Notes: generated from the sequence alone by a model not told the origin. 64,000 nt of DNA from DASRWI01 sp035654655 (GCA_035654655.1 DASRWI010000033.1:39961-103960); one strand, 5' to 3'; positions 36,171 to 46,037 are shown, numbered from the stretch's first letter. Numbers and translations: made by a program.

Positions 36171-39100
36171 TTATTTTTCTTCTAATACAGGTATTTTGAT
36201 TTGGAATGTTGTCCCTTTAAAAGAAGATTTATCAAGACAAATATCACCATTGATACCTTCTAAAAATCTTTTTGCTAACTTAAGACCTAACCCCATTCCT
36301 TTTTCTTTTGTGGTAAAGTTGCTTTCAAAAATCCTGCTTTGATGCTGCTCTTCAATTCCTTTACCATCATCTTCAAAAATAACATAATAAAACAAATTAT
36401 CTATGTAAATTTTTATGTTAATTTTTGTTGCCCCCGCCTGAATAGAATTACGTAATAAATTGATAAATATTCTTCTTAACTGGCTGCTGTCTGCCTCGCA
36501 TTTAGCACTGCTCAAACTTGCGGAGTAATTTATCCTTATCTGCTCTTCAGTAAAAAGATTAACTACATCCTTTATTATTGGGATTAAATCAACTACTTCT
36601 AATTTATAGTTAGGCATTCTTGCAAAGTTTGAAAACTCAGAAGCTATTTGACTTAGGTTTTCAATTTGATTTAATATCGTGGCTGATATTCTTTCAAATA
36701 TTATATCAAACTTATCTGATTTTTCCCGGTAAGATGCCATTAACTGCTGCATAGCAAGCTTCATTGGAGTTAAAGGATTTTTAATTTCGTGTGCAACCTG
36801 GCGCGCCATCTCTTTCCAGGCATTTTCTCTTTCAAGAGCAGCAAGTTCAGCTTCATTCTTTTTCAATTCTCTTGTCATAAGATTAAAGCTGTCAATCAGA
36901 TCTTTGAATTCTCCTTTTTCTTCATTTTCTATTTGAATGTTGAAATCACCATGAGCAATTGAACCTGTTGCTCTTGTTAATTTTCTTACAGGTTTGGAAA
37001 ATCTGTTTGCCATTATTGTTGACAATAATATTATAATTATCACAGCAAAGGAATAAACACCAAACAAAAAGATATCTACTTCAGCAGGTGAAAAGGGAAG
37101 ATAAATTTTATTAAAAACATCATTAACACTAAGGACATAATTGTTCCCATTAAAATTTACCTTCTTGTAGTAAGCATTGTAAGGGAATGATTCTATTTTT
37201 TCTTTTGATAAGTAGTCTCTATAATTAAGATAATTTAATTCATAATGGACTTCAGGCAGTAATTTAAAATTGAACAACCCGGCTTTTTCATACTGTACAT
37301 CAGAATTATAGATTTGATTTGTATTTTCAAAAATTTCGAATGATACTCCTAATTCTTTACCGGCATTATCAAAAGCTTCTAAGATATCTCTTTCAGGATG
37401 TACCTGGAGCTGATGATTAACGTGCCTTTCAACATAATTAACTCTTTCATTAAGTTCATTTGCAATTGTGGTTTGACTTCTCTGTGATACTACTTGACGA
37501 TTATAAATAGCCAATAAGATAATTGGTATTATTGAAATGATTAAAAAGGTAACCAGGAGTTGCGTCCTGAAACTATACTTGACACTTCTTATTTTTATTG
37601 CAAACAGAAGGATGAATAGTACTATAATGAACAATGAATGAATTATAAAAAGCTTAAAGAAATTAAAAAGATTCCAGGTGAATTGTTTCTCTTTATAAAG
37701 AACAGAAAAAATCCTGCTTGAGCCATTTAAATCTTCCTTCATTAAATAAGCAGTATAATCTTCTCCATTAAGATTAAGTTTTATCCAGGCTTCATTATCC
37801 TGTGAATACTTTGCATTAACTATTGGTTCAATTTGTTCTTTAGAAGGATAAATATTTCCATATGCCTGAAGAAGTTTATTATCTCTAAGCTCAAATATTT
37901 TTATTTCTTTAAAGTCCAAAACAGAGTTGATCGGTGGCTCTGATGTTTTTATAAAATCTGGAATATTTGACCCCCACAAATGATTTAAATTATATTCAAT
38001 GTCTGCTTTGATATAACCAATTTTTATAGTGTTATCATAAATTGGAATTATACCTGAAAATATTGAAGTCTCTGTTTCATTTTCTTTTAAAGGAATTGTA
38101 CCTACAATTTTTTCATCTATTGTTCGGGAAGTATCAAATTCTTTTATATCCAGTTTTCTATTTGTACCGACTGAAAACGAACCAAGCTCTTCCAATAAGT
38201 TGTTATATAGCTGGATGGATGAAGTAATATTTTCACTCTGCAAAAGACTTCCACTCCAAATTTTAAATGCTGCAGCATCAAAATTAGTTCTGCTTCTGTA
38301 AAAATATTGCTTGTAATATTTGTTCCTGGATGCTTCATCTAATGTTTGATTTATCAGGTATAAAAAATAACCTTCATTAGCTCTGGTAATTTCAAGTGCA
38401 GTAGTTTTTAAAGATTCACGTTCAAGCTGTGAATTATAATAATTTAATAATGTAATTGATATTATAGAAGCTGCTAAAGCTATATACACATAATTATAAA
38501 ATATTTTATAATCTGAAATAATTTTAATAGTAATTGCATAAACCAAAACTATTAAGATGGAGTTTATCAACACTGTTGTTAAAGGATTTCTCTGATATAT
38601 AACAAAGAAAATACCAGCAGCAAGTAGGAGAATAAATTCACCTATCAAGAATTTATTTCTATGCTCATCCTTTGGAATCAACAACCCATTTATAATTATT
38701 AGCAAACCTATCATTAATAATAAAATAGAAAAACTGAATGCCAGAATATTGAAGTTCATCAGAAGAACCAGAGTGTTAGGAATTAATTCCGGCTCTTTAA
38801 AATATCGAAGAGTAGAATCGAAAATGATACTTTTAATTGATGCGTTTAATCCCCTGCTCAACATTAAGATTACAAACAAAAGAGCTAAAGATACAATTGA
38901 CTTAACAATGATAATTAAAATTTTATCTTTTCTATATTCCGCATCATTTCTAACTGAGTGCCTGATTAGTGAAAATAATTTTAATGAAATGAGTACAAGA
39001 AATAAATTTGTTATTAAAAATTCTAATGGCGACTTAACAACGCCCCATCCCCAGGTTGATGAAAAGTAAGCCGGGTCAATAATTTCATTTTTAATAAATA

Positions 39101-40019
39101 TTGTTGGAAAGCTGCTGATAAACAAAATTATTCTTGCAGCTATACAAAGAACAATAAAAATAATCGCCCTAATGTATTTGTTTTTTATTTTTTTATAATC
39201 CTTGTAGAATCCAAGAAAGATGAAAACAAAAATCAGAATAATTAATATCGCCTGTATCTTAGCGGTTGTACTTTGTATACTTTCAATATTACTGTTGAAG
39301 GTCGGTTTGACAAAAGTAATGAGTCCAATTTTATGATTCTTATTATTTAATATTTCAAAAGAATATTTTCTATTATCCCTTGTAACTCCCGCAACAGGAG
39401 TATACTCAACTTCTAATGAGGTATAAAATCTTTCATTAAGCTCATTTGTAAAACTTACATTATTAAAATAACTGCTTCTTAAATTATATTTTTTTTCAAC
39501 TATCTTATTGAAGATTAAATAAAACTGGTCACTTTCGATTGAAACAGTATCAACAATGGAAAGATAGGAAGCTAAGTCTGAGTTATAAAAATAAGTTTCG
39601 CCTAAGGGATAATCTAAAGGAAAAACTTCTTCTTCAGGAATAACAATGTTCTTATTCCACCCAATCATTCTTCCATTGGGTGCAAGAATTTCTATTGAAT
39701 AATCATCATAGATAGGGTCATTAACAATTTCAACTATATTTTTGTAAGATGTATGCTCGGGAGAAAGATTTTTGTGAAGCTTTGTTTTTAGTTCACCAAA
39801 AACAGTAAGTAGAGTATTTTCTTTTCCCTTATAGGCGTCAATAGATTCTTTTTCAATGGAGGAGATTTTTTCAGATAATTTTGCAGACCAGTTCTTTTTA
39901 ATATTATTAATAATTAGAGGATTAATTATTGCAGTTAAGAACAATAATACTAAAATAAAAAAGACGATAGCAAAATATTTTCTATCGTCCTTTAACTTTT
40001 TTAGACTCTTTTTCCACAT
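36171..40019 (-). CDS. Large NtrY-like membrane sensor histidine kinase
   Basis: About 1282 residues. TM1 (about 15-37) is followed by a ~220-residue extracytoplasmic region, then a block of some eight membrane helices (about 255-540), a second extracytoplasmic region (~240 residues), two more helices, a third ~150-residue outer loop, and a last helix leading into HAMP (NRFSKPVRKLTRATGSIAHG). The kinase core has the H-box VAHEIKNPLTPMKL (His about 1077), N-box INLLRNSIQAG, G1 EDDGKGI and G2 EKGMGLGLKLAKRF. The start is ATG at 40019, sharing one base with the TGA of the DUF4783 gene; a TTG one codon earlier is less likely. No response regulator is nearby. Confidence 0.9.
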   Translation of the reverse strand: MWKKSLKKLKDDRKYFAIVFFILVLLFLTAIINPLIINNIKKNWSAKLSEKISSIEKESIDAYKGKENTLLTVFGELKTKLHKNLSPEHTSYKNIVEIVNDPIYDDYSIEILAPNGRMIGWNKNIVIPEEEVFPLDYPLGETYFYNSDLASYLSIVDTVSIESDQFYLIFNKIVEKKYNLRSSYFNNVSFTNELNERFYTSLEVEYTPVAGVTRDNRKYSFEILNNKNHKIGLITFVKPTFNSNIESIQSTTAKIQAILIILIFVFIFLGFYKDYKKIKNKYIRAIIFIVLCIAARIILFISSFPTIFIKNEIIDPAYFSSTWGWGVVKSPLEFLITNLFLVLISLKLFSLIRHSVRNDAEYRKDKILIIIVKSIVSLALLFVILMLSRGLNASIKSIIFDSTLRYFKEPELIPNTLVLLMNFNILAFSFSILLLMIGLLIIINGLLIPKDEHRNKFLIGEFILLLAAGIFFVIYQRNPLTTVLINSILIVLVYAITIKIISDYKIFYNYVYIALAASIISITLLNYYNSQLERESLKTTALEITRANEGYFLYLINQTLDEASRNKYYKQYFYRSRTNFDAAAFKIWSGSLLQSENITSSIQLYNNLLEELGSFSVGTNRKLDIKEFDTSRTIDEKIVGTIPLKENETETSIFSGIIPIYDNTIKIGYIKADIEYNLNHLWGSNIPDFIKTSEPPINSVLDFKEIKIFELRDNKLLQAYGNIYPSKEQIEPIVNAKYSQDNEAWIKLNLNGEDYTAYLMKEDLNGSSRIFSVLYKEKQFTWNLFNFFKLFIIHSLFIIVLFILLFAIKIRSVKYSFRTQLLVTFLIISIIPIILLAIYNRQVVSQRSQTTIANELNERVNYVERHVNHQLQVHPERDILEAFDNAGKELGVSFEIFENTNQIYNSDVQYEKAGLFNFKLLPEVHYELNYLNYRDYLSKEKIESFPYNAYYKKVNFNGNNYVLSVNDVFNKIYLPFSPAEVDIFLFGVYSFAVIIIILLSTIMANRFSKPVRKLTRATGSIAHGDFNIQIENEEKGEFKDLIDSFNLMTRELKKNEAELAALERENAWKEMARQVAHEIKNPLTPMKLAMQQLMASYREKSDKFDIIFERISATILNQIENLSQIASEFSNFARMPNYKLEVVDLIPIIKDVVNLFTEEQIRINYSASLSSAKCEADSSQLRRIFINLLRNSIQAGATKINIKIYIDNLFYYVIFEDDGKGIEEQHQSRIFESNFTTKEKGMGLGLKLAKRFLEGINGDICLDKSSFKGTTFQIKIPVLEEK

Positions 40020-40471
40020 CAATTAAAAGTTATCTGTGTTATTTTCCAATTAGTGCCGCTTCCCTTAAGAGAAATATAAACCTGAGCAGCACTTCTTTTA
40101 CCTTTTGATGAATAAGCATAGGTTCCTGTTGCATAAGGATTAGGTCCACTTGCATTTAAGTTATCAAACCTGAAGTTATTAACTTTATATATTGTAAAAA
40201 AATCTTCCAATACATAATAAGCCTGGTTAACACTGTAATACCCTGTTTTTCCATTGGATAAACTAAGGTAAGTTTGTCCGCTTAAATACTTTGAAAGTCC
40301 TGCAACGTCACCTTTCACAATCAAATTTTCAATGTCGCCGAAAACATTTCTAGCTGCTGAATTCTTCTGTTTGCTGTTTAACTTGTTCAAATAATTATTC
40401 TGAGTATAGCCATCATTAACCTGAAACAGAAGAAACAAAATCAATATTTTTATCCAGAATTTATTCATCAT
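40019..40471 (-). CDS. DUF4783 family exported protein
   Basis: 150 residues with a signal peptide (about 1-24, ends DGYTQ). The rest matches the Bacteroidota DUF4783 pattern: IENLIVKGDVAGLSKYLSG, a G-Y-S-V-N-Q-A motif, VLEDFFTIYKV and a C-terminal strand WKITQITFN. The fold resembles NTF2-like proteins. Function unknown, periplasmic. Its stop codon overlaps the start of the sensor kinase gene (TGATG), so the two are translationally coupled and may act together. Confidence 0.8.
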   Translation of the reverse strand: MMNKFWIKILILFLLFQVNDGYTQNNYLNKLNSKQKNSAARNVFGDIENLIVKGDVAGLSKYLSGQTYLSLSNGKTGYYSVNQAYYVLEDFFTIYKVNNFRFDNLNASGPNPYATGTYAYSSKGKRSAAQVYISLKGSGTNWKITQITFN

Positions 40472-40533
40472 ATCGTAAAATTAACACAATAACACTAAAG
40501 AATCTATATCAAATAACTTTTTACAAATCTTAC

Positions 40534-41364
40534 TTACTCAGCCTTCAACTGAACTGTTTTTGTCCTGGTAATTTTACTTGTTAAAGGTTGTCTTTCCTTA
40601 TCATTTTTATTCTTTAACAATCTTTCACCTTCAATTAACTGATAAGACCAATCGAAAACTATTCTTGTACCGGTAATAGATTTAACTCTTACTTTTGCAT
40701 AGTGATTATCCCAGGTCCAGATAACATAAGTATGACCAGGTTTAGCTATAACATCACCGGTTTCTGACCATCCGCTTTCAGGAGCAAAAGGAATATCGTA
40801 AATGTCTCGTGTTTGCCCTAAATCCTGGATATCAGTATCTGACCAAACATCCAGATAAAAAGTACCATTATAATTTTCAAAGTAGAAATCTGCCTCAAGG
40901 TCATCATAAGGAACAACCTTATATTCGCTAAATGCATATCCTGAATTATTAGGATAGTTTATGTAATCAAAAATTGCCTGATTATAACCTTCAGGTCTTG
41001 GTGCAGCATAAACAACATCTTTGCTTAAATCACTTTCATTCCCATTATCATCATAAGCCATAACTGCATAATAATATTTATCACCATTAACAGCTTCATA
41101 ATCAACAAAGTAGTTGTCAGTTGTAGTAGCAATTAAGGTATACTCACCATCGTAGGAGTAACTATAATAAACTCCGTATCCGGCTAAGTCACCTTCGCCA
41201 TTTCTGTCCCATTCAATGTCAACTCTGTTGTCACCATTCATAACGTAAATGTTTCTTGGTGCAGCAGGAGGAGTGTTATCTTCTTCGTACCATCCTTCGT
41301 GAAAATCATCGCAGGAGTAAAAAGTAAAAGATAATAAAACCAATAAGTAAATATATTTTTTCAT
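40534..41364 (-). CDS. Lipoprotein with fibronectin type III domain
   Basis: 276 residues. The lipobox FYSC puts the lipid anchor at about Cys18. One FN3 domain (about 32-118) contains PRNIYVMNGDNRVDIEWD, GYGVYYS and YYYAVMAYDDNGNES. A ~140-residue beta-rich C-terminal part is not recognised (it contains PGHTYVIWTWDNHYAKVRV). The tail is very basic (KNKNDKERQPLTSKITRTK). Surface- or periplasm-exposed lipoprotein of unknown role. It lies 62 bases upstream of the DUF4783 gene and may share its transcript. Confidence 0.8.
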   Translation of the reverse strand: MKKYIYLLVLLSFTFYSCDDFHEGWYEEDNTPPAAPRNIYVMNGDNRVDIEWDRNGEGDLAGYGVYYSYSYDGEYTLIATTTDNYFVDYEAVNGDKYYYAVMAYDDNGNESDLSKDVVYAAPRPEGYNQAIFDYINYPNNSGYAFSEYKVVPYDDLEADFYFENYNGTFYLDVWSDTDIQDLGQTRDIYDIPFAPESGWSETGDVIAKPGHTYVIWTWDNHYAKVRVKSITGTRIVFDWSYQLIEGERLLKNKNDKERQPLTSKITRTKTVQLKAE

Positions 41365-41464
41365 AATGTGACCTCTTTAAGTTCAATACATCAAAGAAGA
41401 TGCAAACATAATGCCACTAAAAATGATGGTTTTTCTTTGTTTTTGAGGATTTATTCGGTTTCAG

Positions 41465-42385
41465 GTGTTTATTATAGTGGACAGGTTGTATAGAAAAAGT
41501 GAAAACGATGAAAATATAATAGGATATATAAAATTATTCGCTTATAACAATACATTTTATAAAGAAGATGCTGGTTATCGAAGTTCATATTTTGTTCAAA
41601 TTCAGAAACCGGTAGGTGGGAATGAAATAAAAAATAATATCTTTTATAGTCCTATTTCTAATAATACTGAAGGTCTTAATTTTAGACTATTAGCTATTAA
41701 AGATGTGGGTAGTACAACACATTCAATAGATTATAATCTTTTTCATTCTCCAAAAATATCTAATACTCCTACCCCTGATTACTATTATTTAAATTATGGG
41801 GGAGATAAAAATTGGTCTGATTGGAAAAATCTTGGGTTTGATTCAAATGGACATGGGGCTTATTATTATAATGGAACACCTATTATTCCTGATCCAATAT
41901 TTGCTGAAGTAATTCCAGATGGAAACACTTATATGGATTTTGCTGCATCCAGCACAGATTATGTAGTCGGCAAAGCAACTCCTATTTACTATAATAATAA
42001 TTTATTATTTTCGAATGATTATGATGATTGTATAAGATCCACATGGTATAGAGGAGCATTAGAAGAAGATGGTATTCTTGAAATTCCAGATATGAATAAA
42101 AATAATACGGGTACAATGGAATTTGAATTTGCATTGAAACAAAATTATCCAAACCCCTTTAACCCGGAAACTAAAATAAACTACTCAGTGGCAAAGGATG
42201 GTAATGTATCATTAATAATATATGATATTATGGGAAGAGAAGTTCTCACATTAGTTAATGAACAAAAAACTATGGGTAATTACACAGTTTCATTTAATGC
42301 TTCTACGTTAACAAGTGGAATTTATTTCTACAGAATTCAAACAGGTAATTTTGTTGAAACGAAAAAAATGGTATTCCTGAAATGA
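41465..42385 (+). pseudogene. 5'-truncated beta-helix protein with T9SS tail
   Basis: The frame begins at a GTG with no signal peptide, and an in-frame TGA lies at 41444-41446, so the export signal and most of the N-terminal helix are missing. What remains are beta-helix turns (LFAYNNTFY, IKNNIFYSP, a DPIF turn) and a full T9SS type A tail (NYPNPFNPETKI, IIYDIMGRE, SGIYFYRI, KKMVFLK). It is a paralogue of the gene at 3-1695 and, like that one, precedes a YCF48-type gene. It cannot be secreted as it stands; probably the remnant of a deletion at the junction with the FN3 lipoprotein gene. Confidence 0.65.
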
Positions 42386-42406
42386 TTTTTTCTATAACTT
42401 TAAAAC

Positions 42407-42433
42407 AAGGCTGTTACTCTTTGTAACAGCCTT
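42407..42433 (+). terminator. Hairpin terminator after the truncated beta-helix gene
   Basis: An 11-bp perfect stem AAGGCTGTTAC/GTAACAGCCTT with a TCTTT loop, followed by AGGTTATTTT, 21 bases past the stop codon at 42385. Confidence 0.75.
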
Positions 42434-42527
42434 AGGTTATTTTAGCACATTTCTTCAAATTTTTATGAATTATGTTTAAAAAAAATATGAAGTTGGATAT
42501 ATAAATATGGAAAGGAGTTTAGTTTTT

Positions 42528-43763
42528 ATGAAGATTTTATTTATTGTTTTGATTTTATTTAATTCTATTACGTTTGCACAAGATTATAAAAGAGAATTTA
42601 ATAGATTATATTTTTTAACGGCAGATATTGGTTGGGTTACTTTTGCAAAGGATACACTTGACAAAATAGAGACAACAACTTATAAAACTTCAAATGGAGG
42701 ATTAACTTGGGTTCCGCTTTCAAGTGAATTTTCAGATGCTTCTATAGATTTTGTAAATGATTCAGTCGGATTTTTATATAATAATTACTTATTTCGTCCC
42801 CATATATGGAAAACTATAGATAAAGGTGAAACTTGGGAGCTAATGTCAGAAGGATTATTTAATAGCGGGTTAGATTTCATAACTGAAAATGTAGGGTATG
42901 GTGTTTTACCAGGTCATCCATATTATTTAGTCAAAACTACTAATAGTGGAGTAACCTGGGATACTATGAGTTATTTACCCTTTCTAAGAACTTTAAGTAT
43001 AGTTCTCACAGAAACTAAGTTGCTTGTATATGATTTTACTAATGATTCTGTTCGATATTGGCTTTCTACAGATAGTGGAATTATCTGGGAACCTAAATAC
43101 TCAACAAATTTTTTGGTTTATTTTTATGATAGTTCATTTGGGTATTCCTATAATATTAAAGATAGCTGTTTGTATAGGACAACAGATGGTGGCGAAACTT
43201 GGATGAAAAAAGTTAAAATGGTTAACTTTGTTTTTCCAATTGACAGCTTAAATGCTATTGGAGGTGAATATGAAATGAATAGAGGTACTTTTTTTTTAAC
43301 TCATGATGGTTTTACAACATATGAAACTAAGTTTAGTAATCGATCGGTTAAAGAATATTCTTACAAAAGTTGTAATGCCTTTTATGCTTGCGGTGAGTAT
43401 TATTATTTAGCAAAATCTACAGATTGCGGTAACACCTGGATACCACTGACCATTGAAGGATTACCCTCTTTTACTGATGTCAATGAGGAAACACTAATTA
43501 ATAGTTACAGCTTAGAACAAAATTATCCTAATCCATTTAATCCCACCACAACAATAAGTTATTCATTACTTAATAGTGGATTTACTACATTAAAGGTTTA
43601 TGATATATTAGGTAATGAAGTGGCTACATTAGTTAATGAGGAAAAAGGACCAGGTAATTATACAGTTGATTTCAATGCTATAAATCTATCATCTGGTGTT
43701 TATTTCTATACTTTAACTTCAGGTAGTTTTACTATGAATAAGAAAATGGTATTGATGAAGTAG
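42528..43763 (+). CDS. YCF48/BNR-repeat secreted protein with T9SS tail, paralogue 2
   Basis: The start is placed at ATG 42528, ten bases after AAAGGAG (42511-42517); the ATG at 42507 lies upstream of that ribosome site. Signal peptide MKILFIVLILFNSITFAQ. The body has several T-(S/T)-x-G-x-T-W turns (TSNGGLTWVP, TIDKGETWE, TTNSGVTWD, STDSGIIWE, TTDGGETWM, STDCGNTWI), so a beta-propeller is expected. The C-terminus is a T9SS sorting domain (NYPNPFNPTTTI, LKVYDILGNE, SGVYFYTL, KKMVLMK). Same architecture as the gene at 1736-3058. Surface protein of unknown ligand. Confidence 0.85.
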   Translation: MKILFIVLILFNSITFAQDYKREFNRLYFLTADIGWVTFAKDTLDKIETTTYKTSNGGLTWVPLSSEFSDASIDFVNDSVGFLYNNYLFRPHIWKTIDKGETWELMSEGLFNSGLDFITENVGYGVLPGHPYYLVKTTNSGVTWDTMSYLPFLRTLSIVLTETKLLVYDFTNDSVRYWLSTDSGIIWEPKYSTNFLVYFYDSSFGYSYNIKDSCLYRTTDGGETWMKKVKMVNFVFPIDSLNAIGGEYEMNRGTFFLTHDGFTTYETKFSNRSVKEYSYKSCNAFYACGEYYYLAKSTDCGNTWIPLTIEGLPSFTDVNEETLINSYSLEQNYPNPFNPTTTISYSLLNSGFTTLKVYDILGNEVATLVNEEKGPGNYTVDFNAINLSSGVYFYTLTSGSFTMNKKMVLMK

Positions 43764-43773
43764 GAATAAGAAA

Positions 43774-43812
43774 GCGAACCCCATCTTGATAGATTGGGTT
43801 CGCAATGACAGT
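43774..43812. repeat. Family A half repeat forming a hairpin between convergent genes
   Basis: GCGAACCC (43774-43781) pairs with GGGTTCGC (43796-43803), with extra ATC/GAT pairing inside. The end CGCAATGACAGTTTT is the same as the right end of the family A element at 29315-29328. A pyrimidine-rich TTTTCTTTTT follows, so it may also terminate the YCF48 protein gene. Confidence 0.55.
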
Positions 43813-43819
43813 TTTCTTT

Positions 43820-45106
43820 TTACACTTCCACCATCTCATTCTTATAATACATCTTGCCGTTGTTTATTGCGGCTACTGCGTTGCCGTTGAGTAATCTTTT
43901 ATCAAATGGACTGTTAATTGATTTACTCTTCTGCTTTGATATATCCACTGTCCAGATTTCATTAACATCAAATATGGTAATGTTTGCCTTCTCTCCTTTT
44001 TTGAATGAAGGAATTGGAAGGTTTAAAATCTTTCTTGGATTTATTGAAAGTTTTTCAACTACCTGTTCAAGTGTTAATACTTTCTTGTGGTACAGTTCGG
44101 ATAATGTTAAACCTACTTCTGTTTCAAGTCCTATTATACCATTTGGTGCATATTCAAATTCAACTTCTTTTTCTTCAATTGAATGAGGTGCGTGGTCACT
44201 TGCAATTACATCAATGGTTCCATCTTTTAATCCTTTAAGTATTTCGTCAAGATCAGCCTTGCTTCTTAAAGGAGGCGACATCTTATAATTAGTATCATAT
44301 GTTTTAAGTGCATCATCAGTTAAAGTGAAATGATGAGGTGTAACTTCTGCGGTTACATTCACTCCTCTCTTCTTTGCATCACGGACTAACTCAATTGAAC
44401 GCTTTGTGCTTATATGTGCAATGTGGATTTTTCCTCCGGTGTATTCTGCCATAAGGATATCACGCATTACAATTATATCTTCTGCTACTGATGGAATTGG
44501 ATTAAGTCCAAGCAGAGTTGAATTAAATCCCTCATTCATTGAACCGCCAAGGAGTGAATCATCTTCGCAATGTTCAATAACAGGAGTTCCATACATCAAC
44601 GAATATTCCAAAGCTCTTTTAAGTATGGATGATGTTTTAATTACATTGCCATCATCAGAAAATCCTTTTGCACCTGCATCATATAATTCACCCATCGGAG
44701 AAATTACTTCTCCTTTTCTGTTCACTGTTGCTGCTGCAATTGGATGTACATCTACTAAATTATTTTGAGCTTTCTTTTTTATTAAAGCAACAACTTCAGC
44801 AGAATCAAGAGCAGGGTCTGTGTTAGGCATACAGGCAATTTCTGTAAAGCCGCCAGCTGCTGCTGCAAGGCATCCTGTTTCAATTGTTTCTTCATCTTCC
44901 CTGCCGGGTTCACGCAAGTGAACGTGCATATCTACAAATCCGGGTGCAGCATACTTACCTGAAAAATCAAAAACTTTAACATCGTTGTTTGTCTTTAAGT
45001 TATCACCAATGTCTTCAATAAGTCCATTGGAGATTAGTATATCTGCAGACTTTGATAATTTTTCGAGAGGGTGAATTAGATTTATATTTTTTAAGAGTAT
45101 TTTCAT
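43820..45106 (-). CDS. pyrC: Dihydroorotase
   Basis: Third step of pyrimidine synthesis: cyclises carbamoyl aspartate to dihydroorotate. 428 residues, type I amidohydrolase with zinc ligands in DMHVHLREPG, CMPNTDPA, FSDDG, IEHCED, IHIAHIST and the catalytic ASDHAPHS. It is third in the minus-strand run pyrR-pyrB-pyrC, 10 bases after pyrB. No pseudo-dihydroorotase sign: the metal ligands are intact. Confidence 0.95.
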   Translation of the reverse strand: MKILLKNINLIHPLEKLSKSADILISNGLIEDIGDNLKTNNDVKVFDFSGKYAAPGFVDMHVHLREPGREDEETIETGCLAAAAGGFTEIACMPNTDPALDSAEVVALIKKKAQNNLVDVHPIAAATVNRKGEVISPMGELYDAGAKGFSDDGNVIKTSSILKRALEYSLMYGTPVIEHCEDDSLLGGSMNEGFNSTLLGLNPIPSVAEDIIVMRDILMAEYTGGKIHIAHISTKRSIELVRDAKKRGVNVTAEVTPHHFTLTDDALKTYDTNYKMSPPLRSKADLDEILKGLKDGTIDVIASDHAPHSIEEKEVEFEYAPNGIIGLETEVGLTLSELYHKKVLTLEQVVEKLSINPRKILNLPIPSFKKGEKANITIFDVNEIWTVDISKQKSKSINSPFDKRLLNGNAVAAINNGKMYYKNEMVEV

Positions 45107-45116
45107 TTTAATTCCT

Positions 45117-46037
45117 TTAGTTTGATGTTCCTAATAAGTAAAGAACAGCCATTCTTACTGCTACTCCATTTGTTACCTGGTCTAATATAATCTGGCTGGA
45201 ACCATCTGCAACTTCAGATGATATTTCCACTCCTCTATTTATTGGACCGGGATGAAGTATCACTACATCTTTTCCATTTTTTTCAAGACGTTCTCTAGTG
45301 ATACCAAAGTACTGATGATACTCTCTAATTGAAGGAAAATATTCTCTGGCTTTTCTTTCAAGCTGAATTCTTAAAATATTAAGTACATCATTTTCCTGAA
45401 TCGCTTCGTCAATATTGTAAATAACTTTTACTCCAAGGTTTTCCATAAACTTAGGAATCATTGTGGAAGGACCGCATACAGAAACATCTGCACCCATTGT
45501 TTTTAATCCGAAGATGTTTGATAGAGCTACACGGCTATGTGCAATATCTCCGACAATGCAGACTTTTAATCCTTTTAATGTTCCAAGTTTTTCACGGATG
45601 GAATACATATCAAGCAATGCCTGTGTAGGATGTTCGTGAACTCCATCGCCTGCATTTATAATATTGGAATGACAGACTTTAGTTAAGAATAATGGAACAC
45701 CTGCAGCAGCGTGTCGTACTACAACCATATCTACTTTCATTGCTTCGATGTTTTTGATTGTATCTTTTAAGGTTTCACCTTTGCTGACGCTGCTTCCTGA
45801 TACTGAAAAATTTATTGAATCTGCAGATAATCTTTTTTCTGCAAGCTCAAAAGATATTCTTGTACGGGTTGAGTTTTCATAAAAAAGATTAACGATTGTT
45901 TTGCCCTGTAATGTAGGGACTTTCTTGATTGGTCTTTGGAGTACCTCTTTGAAGGTAGTTGCGGTATCGAGAATAAGTTGAATATCTTCCTTTGGCACTC
46001 CATGCATACCGAGTAAATGTCTGCTTGATAATGGCAT
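45117..46037 (-). CDS. pyrB: Aspartate carbamoyltransferase, catalytic subunit
   Basis: Commits carbamoyl phosphate and aspartate to pyrimidine synthesis. 306 residues. Carbamoyl phosphate is bound by ENSTRTRISFELAEKRL, the H-P-T-Q-A-L-L-D-M motif is at the centre, and the aspartate site is LRIQLER and HPGPINRGVEI. No pyrI regulatory chain gene is adjacent, so regulation is more likely at the level of pyrR. It lies 13 bases after pyrR and 10 before pyrC. Confidence 0.97.
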   Translation of the reverse strand: MPLSSRHLLGMHGVPKEDIQLILDTATTFKEVLQRPIKKVPTLQGKTIVNLFYENSTRTRISFELAEKRLSADSINFSVSGSSVSKGETLKDTIKNIEAMKVDMVVVRHAAAGVPLFLTKVCHSNIINAGDGVHEHPTQALLDMYSIREKLGTLKGLKVCIVGDIAHSRVALSNIFGLKTMGADVSVCGPSTMIPKFMENLGVKVIYNIDEAIQENDVLNILRIQLERKAREYFPSIREYHQYFGITRERLEKNGKDVVILHPGPINRGVEISSEVADGSSQIILDQVTNGVAVRMAVLYLLGTSN

